Below are positions 1-9,141 of a stretch of DNA of 64,000 bases, piece after piece. The stretch is from NCBI GenBank assembly GCA_963799395.1, contig CAWCWZ010000063.1, positions 1-64,000 of the forward strand, in the 5' to 3' direction. The stretch's first letter is position 1; every line of letters starts with the position of its first letter. The notes under the pieces were generated by a model. It ran no database searches, was not told the origin of the DNA, and was given only the letters and a program-made list of their open reading frames with translations. Made by a program: the position numbers and the translations under genes. The stretch comes from Bog-752 sp963799395. Lineage in GTDB: Bacteria; Actinomycetota; Thermoleophilia; UBA2241.

Positions 1-198
1 CACCGCGGTGAGGGGGACCTCGACGAGCGATCTCGGGTCGCTGGCGTCGTAGATCCTGCCGTCCTCGTAAATGAGCCGTTCGCCGAACTGCGCGTAGACG
101 GCCGGCAGGCCGACGTTCATGACATCAACGAGACTGAGCCGGCGCCGCGCTCGACTTGCCTCAGCGAGCACCCGCTCGACCTCTTGTCCGTCGCCCAT
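1..198 (-). CDS. Unknown protein, N-terminal 66 residues only
   Basis: An open frame runs from an ATG at 198-196 off the left edge of the window, so only the first 66 residues are present. A strong Shine-Dalgarno (GGAGG, complement of 204-208) sits seven bases upstream, which supports the start. The peptide begins MGDGQEVERVLAEASRARRR and continues with a mixed hydrophobic/charged stretch without signal peptide or membrane segment. I do not recognise the family. It is transcribed away from the carbonic-anhydrase-like gene, with about 280 nt between them. Confidence 0.6.
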   Translation of the reverse strand, partial: MGDGQEVERVLAEASRARRRLSLVDVMNVGLPAVYAQFGERLIYEDGRIYDASDPRSLVEVPLTAV

Positions 199-463
199 TG
201 AAACCTCCCCACACCTGCGCCTGCAAATGGACAACGTGCGAACCGAAGACAAGGAATTCTTCGACCCACCTGTGTCAGGCATGTGCCCGCCTGAGCAGGA
301 GGTAAACCACGAATCTGGCACGAATCTGCCGGCATTGGCTCCGGAGCCGCCCAAATCCGCGATTTGCGGGCGAAGTTGCGTTGCCAGGACTGTAAACGCC
401 CGGCAATCCGTGCTGTACGCCCGCCGCCGCCGAGGCGCGGTAGTGTAGCGACCCCGCATCTGG

Positions 464-469
464 GATACT
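464..469 (+). promoter_or_regulatory. -10 element placed for a near-leaderless start
   Basis: GATACT lies eight bases before the ATG at 478. The predicted transcription start (about 476) would leave a 2-nt leader, and no Shine-Dalgarno is visible. No convincing -35 is seen. Confidence 0.35.
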
Positions 470-477
470 AGCGAGCC

Positions 478-888
478 ATGAACTCCTTGCTGGTGGCATG
501 TTCCGACGGGCGCGTGGCGCCGGCGCTCGACGATCTGCAGCGCCGCCTGCACATCGAAGACGCCGACCGCATGCTGGTGCCCGGCGGGCCGCTGGCCCTC
601 ACCCGCACCGGCGCCGAGCGCCGCGTGGCCAAAGACTCCGTCTCGCAGATCGTCAAGTTCCACGCCATCAGGCGCATCGTGCTCGTCTCGCACCAGGACT
701 GCTTTGCCTACGAGCGCGCTCTCGGCGGCCTGGGGTTCGACCAGCAGCGCATCCTCGAACGCGACCTCGAGCGCGTCAAGGCCGACTTGGAGAACGATTA
801 CCTCGGGGTGACCGTTGAGTGTTACGTCATCCCCTGGCGCGAAGACGCCGAAGGCGCCTCGTTCGGCCGCGCCGAAGCCGTCCTATAG
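478..888 (+). CDS. Beta-carbonic-anhydrase-like zinc protein
   Basis: A 136-residue protein with the metal-site layout of the small Pro_CA-like family: Cys8-Ser-Asp10-Gly-Arg12 near the N-terminus, then His72-Gln-Asp-Cys75 in VSHQDC. In beta-carbonic anhydrases two Cys and one His bind zinc and the Asp/Arg pair gates the site; all are present here. VPGGP (34-38) matches the usual N-terminal loop. It is shorter than classical beta enzymes (about 200 residues), so whether it hydrates CO2 is unknown. The gene stands alone and ends about 95 nt from the convergent serS. Confidence 0.65.
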   Translation: MNSLLVACSDGRVAPALDDLQRRLHIEDADRMLVPGGPLALTRTGAERRVAKDSVSQIVKFHAIRRIVLVSHQDCFAYERALGGLGFDQQRILERDLERVKADLENDYLGVTVECYVIPWREDAEGASFGRAEAVL

Positions 889-982
889 CGCCCCGCCGGT
901 TCGGTCACGCCGCGCCGGTTCGCCGCCCCAGGCGCGCCGCGCCGCCTCAGCCGCGCCGCCGCCGCGCCCGTCCAGCCCCGCC

Positions 983-2242
983 TCAGCCCCCGATCGTCTC
1001 CTTGCCCAGGAACGGCACGAGCGCGGGCGGCACAGCGACGCTGCCGTCGGCTCGCTGGTAGTTCTCGATGATGGCGATCAGGGCGCGGCTCATGGCGACC
1101 GCTGTGCCGTTCAGCGTGTAGACGAAGCGCGGGCCCTTGTCGGTGCGGTAGCGGCAGTTGAGGCGCCGCGCCTGGTAGTCGGTGCAGTTCGAGCAGCTCG
1201 TGATCTCGCGGTAGCGCTGCTGACCCGGCATCCAGGCCTCGAGGTCGTACTTCTTGGCGGCCGGCGCGCCCAGGTCGCCGGCGGCGATGTTGACCACCCG
1301 GTAGGGAATGCCGAGGCCGCCGAAGATCTCCTCTTCGGTCGCGCGGATGAGCTCGTGCTCGCCCTCGGCCTGCTCGGGCCGGCAGAAGCTGAACATCTCG
1401 AGCTTGTCGAACTGGTGCACCCGCAGGATGCCGCGGGTGTCCTTGCCGGCGGCGCCGGCCTCGCGCCGAAAGCAGGCGGAGTAGCCGGCGTAGCGCAGGG
1501 GCAGAGCCTCGGCCTCGAGGAGCTCATCCATGTGCAGCGCCGCCAGGGGCACCTCAGCGGTGCCCACCAGGCAGTCGCCGTCGGTCGTGCGGTAGATCTG
1601 CTGCTCGTCGGCGGGGAAGAAGCCCGTGCCGTACATGGCCTCCTCGCGCACCAGCACCGGCGGCAGCACCGGCCGGTAGCCGCGGGCGGTGACGATGCCC
1701 AGGGCGTAGTGCAGCAGGGCGAGCTCGAGCAGCACGAGGTCGCCTTTGAGGTAGGCAAAGCGCGAGCCGCTGGCCCGGGCCGCCCGCTCCATGTCGATCC
1801 AGTCGTGGGCCACGCCCAGGTCGAGGTGGTCGCGGGGCTCGAAGGCAAAGCTCGGGCGCTCGCCGACCTCGCGCAGCACGAGCGCGTCGTCCTCGCCGCC
1901 GTCGGGGACGTCGTCGGCCACGAGGTTGGGGATGTTCAGCAGCAGGTCGTGGAGCCTGGTCTCGGAGGCGGCCAGCTCGACCTCGAGCGCCTTGATGCGG
2001 TCGCCGAGCTCGCGCGTGGCCGTCATCTCGGCGCTCGCGTCCTGCCCGGCCTTCTTGCGGGCGCCGATCGCATCGCTCGCCCGCTTGCGCTCGGCGCGCA
2101 TCGACTCGACCTCGGTGGTGAGCGCCCGGCGGCCCTCTTCGACTTCGAGGAACTCGTCGAGCGGCGACGTGGCTGCGCCCCGCCGCTGCAGCGAGCGGCG
2201 CACCAGGTCGGGGTTGGCGCGCACCATCTTCACGTCGAGCAT
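983..2242 (-). CDS. serS: Seryl-tRNA synthetase
   Basis: Charges tRNA-Ser with serine in the cytoplasm. The 419-residue length is normal for SerRS. Residues 1 to about 110 form the long antiparallel coiled coil that grips the tRNA variable arm (start MLDVKMVRANPDLVRRSLQR), followed by the class II core. Motif 2 is visible as SACFRREAGAAGKDTRG and motif 3 as NGTAVAMSRALIAIIENYQ; TSCSNCTDYQARR is the serine-pocket region. The frame is open upstream to 2500, but the ATG at 2242 gives the family N-terminus and has AGGTGA just upstream. Divergent from the L,D-transpeptidase gene. Confidence 0.96.
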   Translation of the reverse strand: MLDVKMVRANPDLVRRSLQRRGAATSPLDEFLEVEEGRRALTTEVESMRAERKRASDAIGARKKAGQDASAEMTATRELGDRIKALEVELAASETRLHDLLLNIPNLVADDVPDGGEDDALVLREVGERPSFAFEPRDHLDLGVAHDWIDMERAARASGSRFAYLKGDLVLLELALLHYALGIVTARGYRPVLPPVLVREEAMYGTGFFPADEQQIYRTTDGDCLVGTAEVPLAALHMDELLEAEALPLRYAGYSACFRREAGAAGKDTRGILRVHQFDKLEMFSFCRPEQAEGEHELIRATEEEIFGGLGIPYRVVNIAAGDLGAPAAKKYDLEAWMPGQQRYREITSCSNCTDYQARRLNCRYRTDKGPRFVYTLNGTAVAMSRALIAIIENYQRADGSVAVPPALVPFLGKETIGG

Positions 2243-2357
2243 GGACTCACCTTTCGTCGGCCGGGCGGCCTGGTCGCTTGCCGATGCAGGGAGGCCGCCC
2301 GTACGTATCGTACCTTGTAGAATCATCGTTCGAGAACAACCGAGATGGGGAGTCGGC

Positions 2358-3581
2358 ATGGGCGCAGGCAGCGGGGGATTCGGCAAGCTCTGGTGGCGCT
2401 TCGCGGCGCTGGTCGTGGTCGTCACAGTGATCGTCTGCGCGGCGGCCGCCGCCGTCGCCCGGGCCGACTCGCCGAGCGCCTCGCCCTCGCCCGAGGCCAT
2501 CGCCTGGACGGTGTCGCCGGCGGCGGTGGTCTACGGCCAGTCGGTCACCGCCCAGGGCACGGTCACGCCGGCGACGGCCGGCCTGACCGTCACGGTGGCC
2601 GTCGGCGGCGTCACCGTGGCGAGCCCCGTGACCGACTCAGGCGGCGCCTTCAGCGCGACCTTCGTGCCGGTGGCCGGTGGGAGCGTCACCGCGACCCTCG
2701 ACGACGGCACGGCCGGCGCGCCCCAGACCCTGGCGGTCGCGCCCCTGCTCTCGTTCAAGCTCGGCGCCACCATGCCGTGGGGTCACACCAGGCTCACGAT
2801 CGCCGTCTCGCCGGCGTCGTATACAGGTCTGGTTACAGCCGTCGTCTACCACCACGGCAAGAAGGTGGCCCGCGTCGCCGGCCACGCCGCCGGCGGCAAG
2901 CTCACCCTCTCGCTGCCGACGCCGGGCATCGGCAAGTTCCCGGTGCAGGTGACGGCCGCCGCCGCGGGCGCCTTCGCGGCCGCGCCGCTTGCCAAGACGA
3001 CCCTGAGCGTCGGCTGGCGGCGCCTGGCCGTCGGCTCAAAGGGCCCCTACGTGCGCATCATGCTCAAGCGCCTCGCCGCGTTGCGCTTCCGGGTGCCGGG
3101 CATCTCGTCTGTTTTCTCTGTCGACGCCGGCGACTCGGTCGTCGCTTTCCAGAAGGCCTACGGCCTGGCCCGCACCTACGTCTTCGCCGGCGCCGACTGG
3201 CGCCGGCTCGACACGGCCCGCATCATCCGCGCCGTGCACAAGTCGCCGCAGACGCATATCGAGATCGACAAGACCCGCCAGATCCTCATGATCGTCAAGA
3301 AGGGTGTGCCCTACGGCATCCTGCCGGTCTCGACCGGGGCCACCGGCAACACCCCGGTGGGCACCTTCCACATTCTCCGCAAGGCGCCCTCGACGAGCAC
3401 CTGGCTGGGCTCGGCCATCCTCTGGCGCACGATGGACTTCTACGGCAACTTCGCCATGCACGGCTACCCCGACGTGCCGCCCTACCCGGCCAGCCACGGC
3501 TGCGTGCGCGAGCCCATCTGGGTCGCCAACTGGACCTACGTGCACTCCTGGGTGGGCGAGACCGTCTACATCCACTACTGA
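2358..3581 (+). CDS. Membrane-anchored L,D-transpeptidase (YkuD)
   Basis: A 407-residue envelope protein predicted to make 3-3 cross-links in peptidoglycan. Residues about 12-35 are a hydrophobic signal/anchor. Next come Ala/Val/Thr-rich Ig-like repeats (about 50-230), a peptidoglycan-binding-like segment (about 235-290), and the YkuD domain. The catalytic signature is His368 followed by Ser379-His-Gly-Cys382, with Cys382 as nucleophile. The ATG at 2358 follows GGGGAG at 2347-2352; an upstream ATG at 2345 is in another frame. The N-terminus is close to the divergent serS, and TAGAAT at 2318-2323 may serve as its -10. Confidence 0.9.
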   Translation: MGAGSGGFGKLWWRFAALVVVVTVIVCAAAAAVARADSPSASPSPEAIAWTVSPAAVVYGQSVTAQGTVTPATAGLTVTVAVGGVTVASPVTDSGGAFSATFVPVAGGSVTATLDDGTAGAPQTLAVAPLLSFKLGATMPWGHTRLTIAVSPASYTGLVTAVVYHHGKKVARVAGHAAGGKLTLSLPTPGIGKFPVQVTAAAAGAFAAAPLAKTTLSVGWRRLAVGSKGPYVRIMLKRLAALRFRVPGISSVFSVDAGDSVVAFQKAYGLARTYVFAGADWRRLDTARIIRAVHKSPQTHIEIDKTRQILMIVKKGVPYGILPVSTGATGNTPVGTFHILRKAPSTSTWLGSAILWRTMDFYGNFAMHGYPDVPPYPASHGCVREPIWVANWTYVHSWVGETVYIHY

Positions 3582-3638
3582 GGTTCGAGCACGGGAGGGG
3601 CGGCGGGACGGGCCGGGGCGGCGGGCGATTGTTCGCCC

Positions 3639-3670
3639 TTGCCGCCGCCCCGACTTGCCGCCGCCCCGAC
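3639..3670. repeat. Tandem 16-nt repeat, two copies
   Basis: TTGCCGCCGCCCCGAC occurs at 3639-3654 and again at 3655-3670, followed by a partial third copy (TTGCCGCC). It lies in the 106-nt gap between the convergent L,D-transpeptidase and hydrolase genes. No U-tract is attached, so a terminator role is not shown. Confidence 0.7.
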
Positions 3671-3687
3671 TTGCCGCCGGTGCGCCG

Positions 3688-4383
3688 TCAGGCGAGGGCC
3701 TCGACGATCGCCGCTCCCAGCTCGGCCGGCCTGGTGAACTGCGGCCAGTGCCCGGTCGGCAGATCGACGAGCCGCGCGTTGCGCACCGCGGCGAGCTCCG
3801 CCAGATACGGGTGGCCCTTTGCCATCCACTCGCGCAGCTTGGCGGACGGGAACTCGCAGGTGATCACCGTGATCGGCACGTCGTAGCGGCGCGGGTCGCG
3901 CAGCACCTGGCGATCGGTCGCCACCGCCGCCGGCTCGGGGATCGCCGTCGCCCGGAACCGGCGCCTCAGCTCGTCGTCCAGGTCGATGAGGTCCTCGCTT
4001 GTGAACACCGACCAGTCGGGCAGCGGGATCTCGCCGTCGACGACCGGCAGCTCGGCGTTGATCACGCCGCCGTCGCCAAGCGGCAGCGAGTCGACGTACA
4101 CGACGCGGGCGACCCTGTCGGGCCGGGCGTCGACCGTCGCGTGGGCGATCGCCCCGCCGCCGCTGTGACCGACCAGCGCCACCGGCGCCTGGGTGGCGTC
4201 GACGGCCGCGACGACCGCGGCGACGTGATCGGCGAGGCCGATGCCGGCGCGCTCGTCGTCGATCGCGGCGAGGCCGGGCAGCGTCAGCGCGCGCGCCCGG
4301 TGGCCGGCGGCCGCAAGCGCCGGGACGATGCCGTCCCACGAGGCGGCGTTCAACCAGAATCCGGGGATGAGGATGACGTCCAT
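3688..4383 (-). CDS. Alpha/beta-hydrolase
   Basis: A 231-residue cytoplasmic hydrolase of the small AB_hydrolase type. It has ILIPGFW at the oxyanion-hole strand, the nucleophile elbow GHSGGG with Ser74, and a late GHW with His212 as the likely catalytic base. The ATG at 4383 gives the expected start MDVILIPGFW; a GTG at 4395 would overlap the upstream stop as GTGA and add four residues. Last gene of a three-gene operon with the GyrI-like and GNAT proteins. The substrate cannot be read from the sequence. Confidence 0.85.
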   Translation of the reverse strand: MDVILIPGFWLNAASWDGIVPALAAAGHRARALTLPGLAAIDDERAGIGLADHVAAVVAAVDATQAPVALVGHSGGGAIAHATVDARPDRVARVVYVDSLPLGDGGVINAELPVVDGEIPLPDWSVFTSEDLIDLDDELRRRFRATAIPEPAAVATDRQVLRDPRRYDVPITVITCEFPSAKLREWMAKGHPYLAELAAVRNARLVDLPTGHWPQFTRPAELGAAIVEALA

Positions 4384-4391
4384 ATCGGGCC

Positions 4392-4919
4392 TCACTGCGT
4401 CGGTGTTACGGGGTAGCGGATGATGGTCTTCATCTGCCTGGCGTCGGGCTTGGTCAGGTACTCCTCTTCGTGGGGCCTCGCGATCTCGTAGCCGCTCTCG
4501 GCCACAAAGGTGTGCAGCCGGGCGACCGTCGCGGGCTCGTCTGCGTAGGGCCCCAGGTGCAGGATGTGGGCCATGGTGCCGTACTCCCAGGTCTCCAGGC
4601 CGACCGGCACGTCCGGCACCGTCTGGGGCAGCTCGTCGGGGGCGAGGTCGTCGGGCACGGGAATACCCCACAGGCTCACCCACTGCTCGCGGGGCGTGTC
4701 GAGCGGCAGCGGCCAGCGCGCCCGCGGGGCGCTCACCTTGAACTCCGCGCCGCGCGGCTTGAGCACCTTGAACTTGAGCGTGTAGAGGGCCCCGAACAGG
4801 GCGGGAAAGACATCGGGGCCGACCTCGTTGGGGTCGCCCAGCGAGCGCACCACCGCCGTCTTCTGGGCGGGCATCTCAACGATGGCCGGCTTTTGACGGA
4901 CGCCGAACGGCAGAGCCAT
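4392..4919 (-). CDS. GyrI-like small-molecule-binding protein
   Basis: A 175-residue stand-alone GyrI-like (AraC effector-binding type) domain. Recognisable parts are the AVVRSLGDPNEVGPDVFPAL strand-helix near residues 23-42 and a C-terminal MAHILHLGPYADEP...MKTIIRYPV block. Such domains bind or modify small hydrophobic ligands and are often linked with stress response. Its ATG follows the stop of the GNAT gene by one base (TAGGATG), so translation is probably coupled; the hydrolase follows after 8 nt. No DNA-binding domain is attached. Confidence 0.75.
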   Translation of the reverse strand: MALPFGVRQKPAIVEMPAQKTAVVRSLGDPNEVGPDVFPALFGALYTLKFKVLKPRGAEFKVSAPRARWPLPLDTPREQWVSLWGIPVPDDLAPDELPQTVPDVPVGLETWEYGTMAHILHLGPYADEPATVARLHTFVAESGYEIARPHEEEYLTKPDARQMKTIIRYPVTPTQ

Positions 4920-4920
4920 C

Positions 4921-5382
4921 CTAGTCGGCCTGCAGGCGCTTCTCCAGGACGATCATCTCGGGCCGGTCGGGGGCGGGCTGCGGCACGAAGGCGTGGCCGC
5001 GGTAGAGGTGCTGCGAGCGCTCGTCGGCGGCCGGCACCAGGGCCCGCAGCCGGGCGCGGCGCTCGGCGAAGGCCAGGCCCTCGACCCAGTCCATCAGCTG
5101 GTGGGCCACGGCCTGGGCCTCGAAGGCGGGGTTGACGCACAGGCAGCGCACCTCGAGCGCCTCGGGGGCGCGCTCGACGGCCACGTAGCCGGCGATCTCG
5201 CCCTGGGATTCGGCGACGAACACCGTCGCCTCGCCGAACAGCGCGATCAGATCGCCGGGATCGTAGCGTTCGGGGTGGCCGGCGCCGGCGGCCAGGGGGT
5301 GGAGGGTCTCCTCGGCCAGGAAGAGGAGCATGCTCTCGTCGCCGTTCTGCATGGTGCGGATCTCGACCTTGACACGTGTCAT
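4921..5382 (-). CDS. GNAT-family acetyltransferase
   Basis: A 153-residue protein with the GNAT fold: a beta-strand pair carrying FVAESQGEIAGYVAVERA, then LEVRCLCVNPAFEAQAVAHQ, which matches the motif A acetyl-CoA pyrophosphate-binding region (the usual Q/RxxGxG/A is only loosely kept as EAQAVAH). The C-terminal YRGHAFVPQP resembles the motif B tail (Y.k.GF). First gene of the operon with the GyrI-like protein and the hydrolase. Acceptor unknown. Confidence 0.75.
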   Translation of the reverse strand: MTRVKVEIRTMQNGDESMLLFLAEETLHPLAAGAGHPERYDPGDLIALFGEATVFVAESQGEIAGYVAVERAPEALEVRCLCVNPAFEAQAVAHQLMDWVEGLAFAERRARLRALVPAADERSQHLYRGHAFVPQPAPDRPEMIVLEKRLQAD

Positions 5383-5415
5383 GCGGACCCTCCGGCACTC
5401 TCGGAGACGCTCGGG

Positions 5416-6471
5416 TCACCCTTGAGCGATCATGTCCTCTTCCTCATGGATTGTATACCGCAGAGTGACCCAAACCAGCACGCTGACCGTGAGCCCGACG
5501 AGGGCTTCGAGCTGCTCTATATAGAAGGCGAAGACCTGGCCGACGAAGATCGACACGAGGGTCGCCCGCAAAAACCAGCGGTACGCCTCGAGGCGCGAGT
5601 GGCGCAGCACGACGATGCCCACGACCACCAGGACGCCGACCACGAGCGAGGCCACGAGCGAGCCCGCCCGGGCGAACTGCAGGGCGTTGCGGGCGGCGCT
5701 GCTCAGGCTCTGGTCGGGGGTCTCGGCGAGCTCGGCGACGCGCCGCACGGCCTCGACCGAGGCCACCAGCGAGGCCGCCACGAAGCCGGCCACGACCAGG
5801 CGCCCGAACCAGGGGCGGCCGACGAGGCGGCGGTAGGTCTGGTCGAGGGAGCGGCGCGCCTGCACCACCCAGTGCGGCGAGGGCGGCGGCGCCGCATCGA
5901 TGCGTTCCAGGGCGGCCGTCAGCGCCGTCACCAGCGGGTCGTTCTGGTCGCAGCGCGTGAGCAGCAGCAGGGCGCGCCGTTTCTCGTCTGTGTCGAGGTC
6001 GCGGATGACGGCCTCTTTGGTGAGCTCGAGGGCGCCGGCGAGGTTGGCCGCCGGCGAGCGCCGGGCGCCGGCGGCGAGGCGCCGGAAGACGAGCACGAGT
6101 ACCACAAAGATGATGTAGATGAGGGCCACGGTGGGCCGGTAGAAGTAGTTGTTGTCGCGGCTGATGACCTTGCCGAGCTCGTCGATGAACACCCCAAAGC
6201 CGGCGCCGCCCATGACGGCTGCGATCTCCGCCGACAGGCGGCTGACCGAGACCAGCAGCATGACGATGGCCGCCATCATGCCGAGGCCGCCCCAGAGCAT
6301 GTGGGCGATGTGCAGGTGGGCGCCGCCGAGGCTCGGGTACTCGGTGACGGCGAGGATGAAGCGCACCACCAGGAACGAGGTCACCGCGGCCACCCAGAAC
6401 GCCTCGAGCAGGCCGCCGGCGTCCAGGCGCAGGACGAGCATGTGGCGGCGGAAGGGGTTCAGGCCGGCCAT
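5416..6471 (-). CDS. Polytopic membrane protein of unknown function
   Basis: A 351-residue integral membrane protein with about seven predicted helices: roughly 20-42, 58-80 and 112-130, then a charged cytoplasmic segment (about 135-222), then 225-245, 270-292, 300-320 and 325-343. No catalytic motif or known transporter signature was recognised. The central loop has many Arg/Asp residues and may be an interaction domain. It lies 16 nt downstream of pheA on the same strand and could be co-transcribed with it. Confidence 0.65.
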   Translation of the reverse strand: MAGLNPFRRHMLVLRLDAGGLLEAFWVAAVTSFLVVRFILAVTEYPSLGGAHLHIAHMLWGGLGMMAAIVMLLVSVSRLSAEIAAVMGGAGFGVFIDELGKVISRDNNYFYRPTVALIYIIFVVLVLVFRRLAAGARRSPAANLAGALELTKEAVIRDLDTDEKRRALLLLTRCDQNDPLVTALTAALERIDAAPPPSPHWVVQARRSLDQTYRRLVGRPWFGRLVVAGFVAASLVASVEAVRRVAELAETPDQSLSSAARNALQFARAGSLVASLVVGVLVVVGIVVLRHSRLEAYRWFLRATLVSIFVGQVFAFYIEQLEALVGLTVSVLVWVTLRYTIHEEEDMIAQG

Positions 6472-6487
6472 CGGGGCGGCCCGGCGC

Positions 6488-7331
6488 TCAGGCGGGGTAG
6501 GAGCCCAGCACCTTCAGCCAGGAGAGCTTGCAGCCGAGGCAGGAGAGCGCTTGGGCGATGGGCGGGTCGGAGCTGCGGCCCACCATGTCGATGAAGAAGA
6601 TGTAGTCGCCGAGCCCCTGCTTGGAGGGCCGCGATTCGACCTTCGTCAGGTTGACGTAGCGGTAGGCGAACTCGGAGAGGATCATCAGCAGGCTGCCGGG
6701 CTGGTCCTGGGAGATGCCGCAGACGATGCTCGTCTTGAAGGTCTCGTCGGTCTCTTGCGGCGCCTCGTCGCGGCTCACGAAGACGAAGCGGGTGCGGTTC
6801 TCCTGGGCGTCGTCGATGTCGGGGGCGATCACCTCGCACTCGTACATCTCGGCCGCCAGGCGGGTGCCGATGGCCACCCACGGCCGGTCGACGCGGCTCA
6901 CGCGGCGCACCGCTTCGGCGGTCGAGTCGGTGGCCTCGTGCTCGACGCCGTCCAGGTGCTCGCGGATGAACTCGCGGCACTGGCCGTAGGCGTGCGGGAT
7001 GCTGACGATCTTGGTGACGCGCTCGAACTCGAGCGGAGCGCCGGGCGATGAGCTGCTGGTGCACCTGCCAGGTGATCTCGCGCACGATGCGCAGCTCGTC
7101 GAAGCCGAAGGCCAGGCTGTCGAGGGTGACGACCACCGAGCCCTCGAGCGAGTTCTCGATGGGCACGATGCCCAGCGGCGCCTCGCCGGCCTGCACCGCC
7201 TTGAGCACCTCGCGGATCGACGGGTAGGGGAACGGGTGGTAGGCGCCGATCGGCATGTTGGCCAGCAGGGCCTCTTCGCTGAAGGTGCCCTCGGGGCCGA
7301 GAAAGGCGATCGGCTGCGAGCCGGCGCTCAT
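6488..7331 (-). CDS. pheA: Prephenate dehydratase (one-base frame break)
   Basis: Converts prephenate to phenylpyruvate in phenylalanine synthesis. The N-terminal part carries IAFLGPEGTFSEEAL and PIENSLEGSVVVTLD; the C-terminal part carries an ACT regulatory domain with KVESRPSKQGLGDYIFFID, where ESRP is the phenylalanine-sensing motif. The two parts are in different frames: near 7040 one extra base separates HQQLIAR from APLEFERVTKIVSIPHAY. Removing one base restores a 280-residue protein of normal length. The start ATG overlaps the stop of the DUF4446 gene (ATGA), indicating coupled translation. Confidence 0.88.
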
Positions 7332-8008
7332 GCCGGCTCCTCCGGCCACGGCTCGTCGTCGGGCGGCGGCGGCGAGTGCGGCGACTCGATGGGGGCCAGA
7401 GGCGTCACGGCGGGTGCCGCGGCCGGCGGCGCTGCCGGTTCGGCTGGTCTGGCGGCGGCGGGCCGGCCGGCGGCGGGCTCGGCTGCCGCCGCGGGCTTGG
7501 CGGCGGCCGGCTTGCCGGCCGCCACACCGACGAGCGCCTGCTCGACGACGTCGACCTCTTCGGGCGACAGCGCCCGGTCGGGCACCGAGCGGCGCAGCTG
7601 CTTGACGTAGATGCGGGCGTAGTCGCGCGAGTGGATCATGCTGATGACGAGGCCCGAGGCGGTGTTGTCGAGCAGGGCGATCGAGGCGCTCTGCTCGCCG
7701 CCGATGTCGCGGAAGGCGTCGTAGCGCACGACGGCGCGGTGGGTGAAGGCGCGGTCGAGGTCGGTCTTGTAGCCGGTCAGCAGGCCGTCGAGGCCCTGCA
7801 CCGCGTCGCGCAGGTTGCGCACCTGCTCCTCGAGGTCCTGGGCGTGGTCCACGAGGTCGCGCTCGCCGTGGGCGCCGAGCACGGCGAGCTGGGCCCGCCG
7901 CAGGCGGCGCTGCCCGCCGATGAGGCGCACCACGAGGATGAGCAGCACCACGGCGAGCGCGGCGGCGCCGAGCGCCAGGTAGGGGGCGATATCGCGCAGG
8001 GTCTGCAC
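7328..8008 (-). CDS. DUF4446-family membrane protein
   Basis: A 226-residue protein with one N-terminal transmembrane helix (about 9-31), a short coiled coil, and the DUF4446 core, seen as YDAFRDIGGEQSASIALLD and GLVISMIHSRDYARIYVKQL. The C-terminal third is a Pro/Ala-rich low-complexity tail. DUF4446 is a conserved actinobacterial/firmicute domain without an assigned role. It lies between the anchored extracellular protein (6 nt gap) and pheA (4-nt overlap), so the three genes are likely one transcript. Confidence 0.8.
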   Translation of the reverse strand: MQTLRDIAPYLALGAAALAVVLLILVVRLIGGQRRLRRAQLAVLGAHGERDLVDHAQDLEEQVRNLRDAVQGLDGLLTGYKTDLDRAFTHRAVVRYDAFRDIGGEQSASIALLDNTASGLVISMIHSRDYARIYVKQLRRSVPDRALSPEEVDVVEQALVGVAAGKPAAAKPAAAAEPAAGRPAAARPAEPAAPPAAAPAVTPLAPIESPHSPPPPDDEPWPEEPA

Positions 8009-8014
8009 GGACCG

Positions 8015-9118
8015 TTACTTGAGGACCGGGATGATGATGAAGCTCAAGCTGTTGTTGCTGAGGACCTTCTCGCCGGGCACGGGGCCGGCGATGACCTTGA
8101 GGTGCGACGACTTGGTGATCGCCGTCGAGGGGATGTTGAGGCCCGTCACGTCGGCGGTCGCCGTCGCGCCCTTGGCGATCGAGGGGATGGTGGCGCTGTA
8201 GGTCTGGGGGGTGGTGCCGCCGGGGCCGGTCCAGGTGATCTTGACCGGCACGTTGGTCTCGGTCGAGCCGCCCGTGTTCTGGACCGTCGCGACGACGATG
8301 ATGCCGACCGACGCCTGGAAGTTGTTGGAGCCGCTGGTCGAGAGCGTCACCGTCTTGCCGTTGCTCTTGATGGCGACACCCGTGAGGGCGACGCCGTGCA
8401 GGCCGGTGAGCTTGGTCGACGACGCCACGGTCGCCAGGGCGGCGCTCAGGGCGCTCGGTGAGAAGACGTTGCTGGTCGCGAAGAAGCTGTGCAGCGCCGG
8501 CACGGACACGTTGCTGACGCCGTCGTTCTTCAAGACGGTCTGGGCCTGCGTGTAGTAGAGCTGCTTGTAGTAGTCGTCGGGCCCGGTGAAGTAGCCCGAC
8601 AGGGCGGCCAGCGCGCGGGCCGTGGTGTGGAGGTGCTTGCCGTTGAGGGCGGCCAGCAGCCCGCTGCGCACCTGTTCGACACCGGCCAGGCGCACCTGCT
8701 CGCCCTCGACCAGGACCTGCTGGAGGCTCTTGAGCTTGCCCGGGGCGTTGATGTGCTCGGTGCGGGTGGTGATCTCGTCCTGCTGGGCGACGAGAGCTTT
8801 GAGCGTGGACTGGAGCTGCGCGCGGCCGCTCTTTGTGGGGTCGGCGAGGAGCGCCGCGAGCGGCTTGCCGACCTTGTTGGTGGAGTCGGAGAGGACGTTC
8901 CCGACCTGGCTGAAGTACGTGCGGTAGGTCGCCTCTTTGGCGCTCTGCTGGCACGAGCGGATGACGAGGGCCAGCACGAAGACCAGCGCGAAGAGGGCGA
9001 TCAGGGCGATCACGAGGCGCTGGATGCGCAGCCGGGAGCGGCTGCGCTTGCGGCGGGGGTGGCGAGGGGCCGGCGCCGTGACCTGCGTGATCTCTTGGTC
9101 GTCGTCGAAGAACGACAC
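8015..9118 (-). CDS. Anchored extracellular protein with C-terminal CARDB-like domain
   Basis: A 367-residue protein. Residues 1-36 are basic and cytoplasmic (many Arg/Lys), 37-58 form a membrane helix, and the rest is predicted outside the cell. Residues about 60-220 are helical; about 265-365 form a beta-rich module with VVATVQNTGGSTETNVPVKI, typical of CARDB/Ig-like adhesion or scaffold domains. No enzyme motif is seen. First gene of the operon with DUF4446 and pheA, and only 23 nt from tRNA-Leu on the same strand. Confidence 0.7.
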   Translation of the reverse strand: MSFFDDDQEITQVTAPAPRHPRRKRSRSRLRIQRLVIALIALFALVFVLALVIRSCQQSAKEATYRTYFSQVGNVLSDSTNKVGKPLAALLADPTKSGRAQLQSTLKALVAQQDEITTRTEHINAPGKLKSLQQVLVEGEQVRLAGVEQVRSGLLAALNGKHLHTTARALAALSGYFTGPDDYYKQLYYTQAQTVLKNDGVSNVSVPALHSFFATSNVFSPSALSAALATVASSTKLTGLHGVALTGVAIKSNGKTVTLSTSGSNNFQASVGIIVVATVQNTGGSTETNVPVKITWTGPGGTTPQTYSATIPSIAKGATATADVTGLNIPSTAITKSSHLKVIAGPVPGEKVLSNNSLSFIIIPVLK

Positions 9119-9141
9119 TAGCGATCCCCCCTGCGTGGAGA

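Noticed and set aside
815..2320. Long plus-strand frame opposite serS
   Set aside because: It is the antisense of a clear SerRS gene, rich in low-complexity Ala/Gly/Val/Arg/His; GC-rich DNA produces such shadow frames throughout the window.
2243..2357. T-box or other leader for serS
   Set aside because: Only 115 nt separate the divergent starts and no T-box sequence or stem I pattern is visible.
2345..3886. Frame starting at the ATG of 2345
   Set aside because: Arg/Pro/Gly-rich out-of-frame reading of the L,D-transpeptidase gene; the start at 2358 gives a signal anchor and the catalytic motif.
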